A stretch of DNA of 15,264 bases, taken from NCBI GenBank assembly GCA_964426355.1, contig CAYRRA010000106.1, positions 1-15,264 on the forward strand, read 5' to 3'. The notes below the pieces were generated by a model. That model was not told where the DNA came from. It made no database searches and saw only the letters and a list, made by a program, of their open reading frames with translations. Below, in pieces: positions 13,700 to 15,264 of the stretch. The position numbers and the translations under genes are program-made. The stretch comes from JAJFTV01 sp964426355 (GTDB lineage Bacteria; Chloroflexota; Anaerolineae; Anaerolineales; Anaerolineaceae). Each line of letters opens with the position of its first letter. Within the stretch, counting starts at the first letter, position 1.

Positions 13700-15097
13700 C
13701 TATTTCACCTCAATCGAGACAATTTCATCCATCCAGAAACTGCCATCGAAACCGCCCATCACCAAATCATAAACCCCTTCGGTTTCGGTAAAGGCGACCA
13801 GGCAGGCTTCACAGGCGCGCACATCCACAAGCTCAACCTCAAAGGTGTAGCCATCGCTGGCGGTCAGCAGCAGAGTTTCCGCGCCCGGTTTGACCCGTGC
13901 AAAGTCCAGCAGGCTGTTGAGCGCCACGCCGCTATAATCTACCAGACCATCCTTGGGGTGTTCAACTTGTTGTTCAACCACCGGCAGCAGCCGCAGGTTG
14001 GCATCCATCAGTCCCAACTGGCTCTCCACCAGACCAATCACCACCAGGTCACCGGTGACCGGCGGCAGTTCCGCGTCAGGCATTTCTGTGGGTGCATACT
14101 GTGCTGCCAGTTCCGGGTCCACATTAAGAACAATCTCGGTAATCTTCCCAACCATCTCGCTGCTTTCCACACCTTTACCCACCAGGCGCAGCGGGAAATA
14201 TTGATCCGGCAGTGGCGCTCCATCCACCTCAAACGCCACGATGATGTCATCGTTGCGATACACGTGGCTGCTTTCAAAGGTAACGGTATAGCCATCGCTG
14301 GCAATCACATCCACGCTGTAACCGGCTTGAGCCAGCTCGTCATTGTATGCCGGTCCTTCGTGTTTGATCCCATCATCCACCCAGCCGGTCAAGAGCCAGA
14401 GGGGCATGCCGCGCCATTCCTGACCCTTGTCATCCGTCCAGAGGACCTCATGGCAATGCGGTGTTGCGCCGGATTCAAACGTGCCGCGGTCGATTTCTTC
14501 GACCGTTATCCCTTCCATGTGCAGGTTCCACTCGGTAGCAAGCGGTTTGATCTCGATTCTATTCACCCATTTAACAGCCCAGTGCCCATCGACCACCTGG
14601 TTGTTCTCAGTGCTGATCACCGCCATGCGAAAGGTTCCATCTTCCTTAGCGTTCAGCAGTTGCCCTTCAATTTCATAAGCAACGATGGCGGTCAGGTCAA
14701 CATCCGACTTGAGCTCATCGCCAGTTCCGGGATCATAGGCAATAAAATCGCCGTTCATGATCTGGCTGTAAGAATAGGTGATGCTGTACCCGTCTTCGGC
14801 ATAAACGACCACGCCTTTGGTTTCATCAAAATCACCGAACTGGGTCACAAGATCACGCAGTGCAATGCCTTTGAACACCGCTGGCGGGGTGATTCTGCCC
14901 GTGCTGCTCTTGATGCCGGCATACCCTTCAACCGATGCAAGCTCGTGCACCTCATCCAGGGTCAGCTCTGTTGCGCCGTCTTCAGTGATAATGGTCAGAA
15001 CAGTGGTTGCTTCCTGAACAGCCACGGTTGGGCTGCACGCAGACAAAACCATCACGCCAAGAATGAAAGCGATGCCCGCTTTTTGGATCAATCTCAT
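13700..15097 (-). CDS. Lipoprotein with three molybdopterin-oxidoreductase-like (sulfite oxidase fold) repeats
   Basis: The 465-residue protein has a lipoprotein signal (MRLIQK, hydrophobic core, lipobox LSAC with Cys21) and is therefore membrane-attached outside the cytosol. The mature part contains three related units at about 33-184, 192-326 and 348-465. Each has a FKGIALRDLV / WRGMPLWLLTGW / YSGVALNSLL motif (75-84, 228-239, 388-397), a DGY beta-hairpin (102-104, 268-270, 415-417), and a closing strand ending in VNRIEIK / ITEIVLN / MDEIVSIEV. This is the pattern of the oxidoreductase molybdopterin-binding domain. The classical cofactor-ligand Cys in an R-x-C-x-EGW context is not visible, so cofactor binding is uncertain. 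Cys215 and a CEAC pair (429-432) are the remaining cysteines. The ATG at 15097 has GGAGGAG just upstream and is preferred to the two earlier ATGs. It heads the tungstate cluster. Confidence 0.75.
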   Translation of the reverse strand: MRLIQKAGIAFILGVMVLSACSPTVAVQEATTVLTIITEDGATELTLDEVHELASVEGYAGIKSSTGRITPPAVFKGIALRDLVTQFGDFDETKGVVVYAEDGYSITYSYSQIMNGDFIAYDPGTGDELKSDVDLTAIVAYEIEGQLLNAKEDGTFRMAVISTENNQVVDGHWAVKWVNRIEIKPLATEWNLHMEGITVEEIDRGTFESGATPHCHEVLWTDDKGQEWRGMPLWLLTGWVDDGIKHEGPAYNDELAQAGYSVDVIASDGYTVTFESSHVYRNDDIIVAFEVDGAPLPDQYFPLRLVGKGVESSEMVGKITEIVLNVDPELAAQYAPTEMPDAELPPVTGDLVVIGLVESQLGLMDANLRLLPVVEQQVEHPKDGLVDYSGVALNSLLDFARVKPGAETLLLTASDGYTFEVELVDVRACEACLVAFTETEGVYDLVMGGFDGSFWMDEIVSIEVK

Positions 15098-15144
15098 TTT
15101 CTCCTCCATCATGTGCTTATTGAACTGGTATAAATATACATGCG

Positions 15145-15173
15145 AGTTTACCCTTTGACAAAACGTCTGTCAA
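15145..15173 (-). promoter_or_regulatory. Strong predicted promoter of the molybdopterin-fold lipoprotein gene
   Basis: On the minus strand a consensus TTGACA -35 box (15173-15168) is followed after exactly 17 bases by TAAACT (15150-15145). Transcription would begin near 15138, about 41 nt before the ATG at 15097. Confidence 0.7.
15155..15173. promoter_or_regulatory. Inverted repeat TTGACA-N7-TGTCAA, candidate operator
   Basis: A perfect 6-bp inverted repeat with a 7-base spacer coincides on one arm with the -35 box and extends into the promoter spacer. The spacing of arm centres (13 bases) is close to a helical turn, as for dimeric repressors. The regulator is unknown. Confidence 0.4.
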
Positions 15174-15264
15174 GCAGAAAGACTCACCGGCTGAGAAACC
15201 CCCACAATTGGGTGCGTTTCAATTTGTTGGGAAAGGAGGGATAATAGAGTGGGAGGAAGAAAGG
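15174..15264. other. Intergenic edge of the window
   Basis: No gene is visible in the last 91 bases. They contain CCCA-CAAT-TGGG (about 15203-15214) and a purine-rich end (GGAGGGATAATAG, GGGAGGAAG) that could belong to a divergent plus-strand gene outside the window; this cannot be settled here. Confidence 0.3.

Noticed and set aside
13589..15133. 514-codon open frame on the plus strand opposite the molybdopterin-fold lipoprotein gene
   Set aside because: Long, but its product is rich in His, Gln and Phe with no domain pattern, as expected from the antisense of an acidic gene. The minus frame has a lipobox, repeats, a strong ribosome-binding site and a promoter.

Overview
The window looks like a chromosomal segment of a free-living bacterium with mid-range GC, most likely a Chloroflexota (Anaerolineae-like) anaerobe. 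This placement is an inference from gene content: a short Rho without an insertion, a Rho/LysM-M23 gene pair, paired DegV proteins, an archaeal-type tungstate transporter (WtpA/WtpB) and a three-repeat molybdopterin-oxidoreductase-fold lipoprotein. No rRNA, tRNA, CRISPR, transposase or phage gene was recognised.

Layout. (1) 1-3401, minus strand: a tandem pair of paralogous SxxK serine hydrolases (beta-lactamase/esterase type) with a sigma70-like promoter upstream and a strong intrinsic terminator at 4-35. (2) 3476-4171, minus strand: two small genes, one membrane-anchored NTF2-like protein and one short cytosolic protein of unknown function. (3) 4172-4762: a 590-base gene-free stretch with several inverted repeats, a plus-strand intrinsic terminator, the rho promoter and a roughly 186-nt rho leader containing a 32-codon ORF. 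(4) 4763-7208, plus strand: rho, overlapped by 4 nt by a membrane-anchored LysM/M23 cell-wall peptidase gene, then an excellent intrinsic terminator. (5) 7209-7584: apparently non-coding sequence rich in palindromes and low-complexity repeats. (6) 7585-8259, minus strand: a PGAM5-like histidine phosphatase. (7) 8449-10325, plus strand: two tandem DegV-family lipid-binding proteins. (8) 10473-15173, minus strand: a molybdenum/tungsten-themed cluster. In transcription order it holds a lipoprotein with three molybdopterin-oxidoreductase-like repeats, a structured 143-nt spacer, a SAM-dependent methyltransferase, WtpA (tungstate/molybdate-binding lipoprotein), WtpB (permease), a one-domain Mop oxyanion-binding protein and a 72-aa single-pass membrane protein.

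The last region is the most interesting. Tungstate/molybdate capture, transport and cytosolic storage or sensing are encoded together, downstream of a cell-surface protein with the fold of an oxidoreductase that uses such a cofactor. The transport ATPase (WtpC/ModC) is absent. The spacer before the methyltransferase contains two mutually exclusive RNA pairings, one of which would cover the weak ribosome-binding site, so it is a candidate regulatory leader. The promoter of the first gene carries a TTGACA-N7-TGTCAA inverted repeat over its -35 box, a candidate operator. All functional calls rest on reading motifs by eye; no database search was possible.
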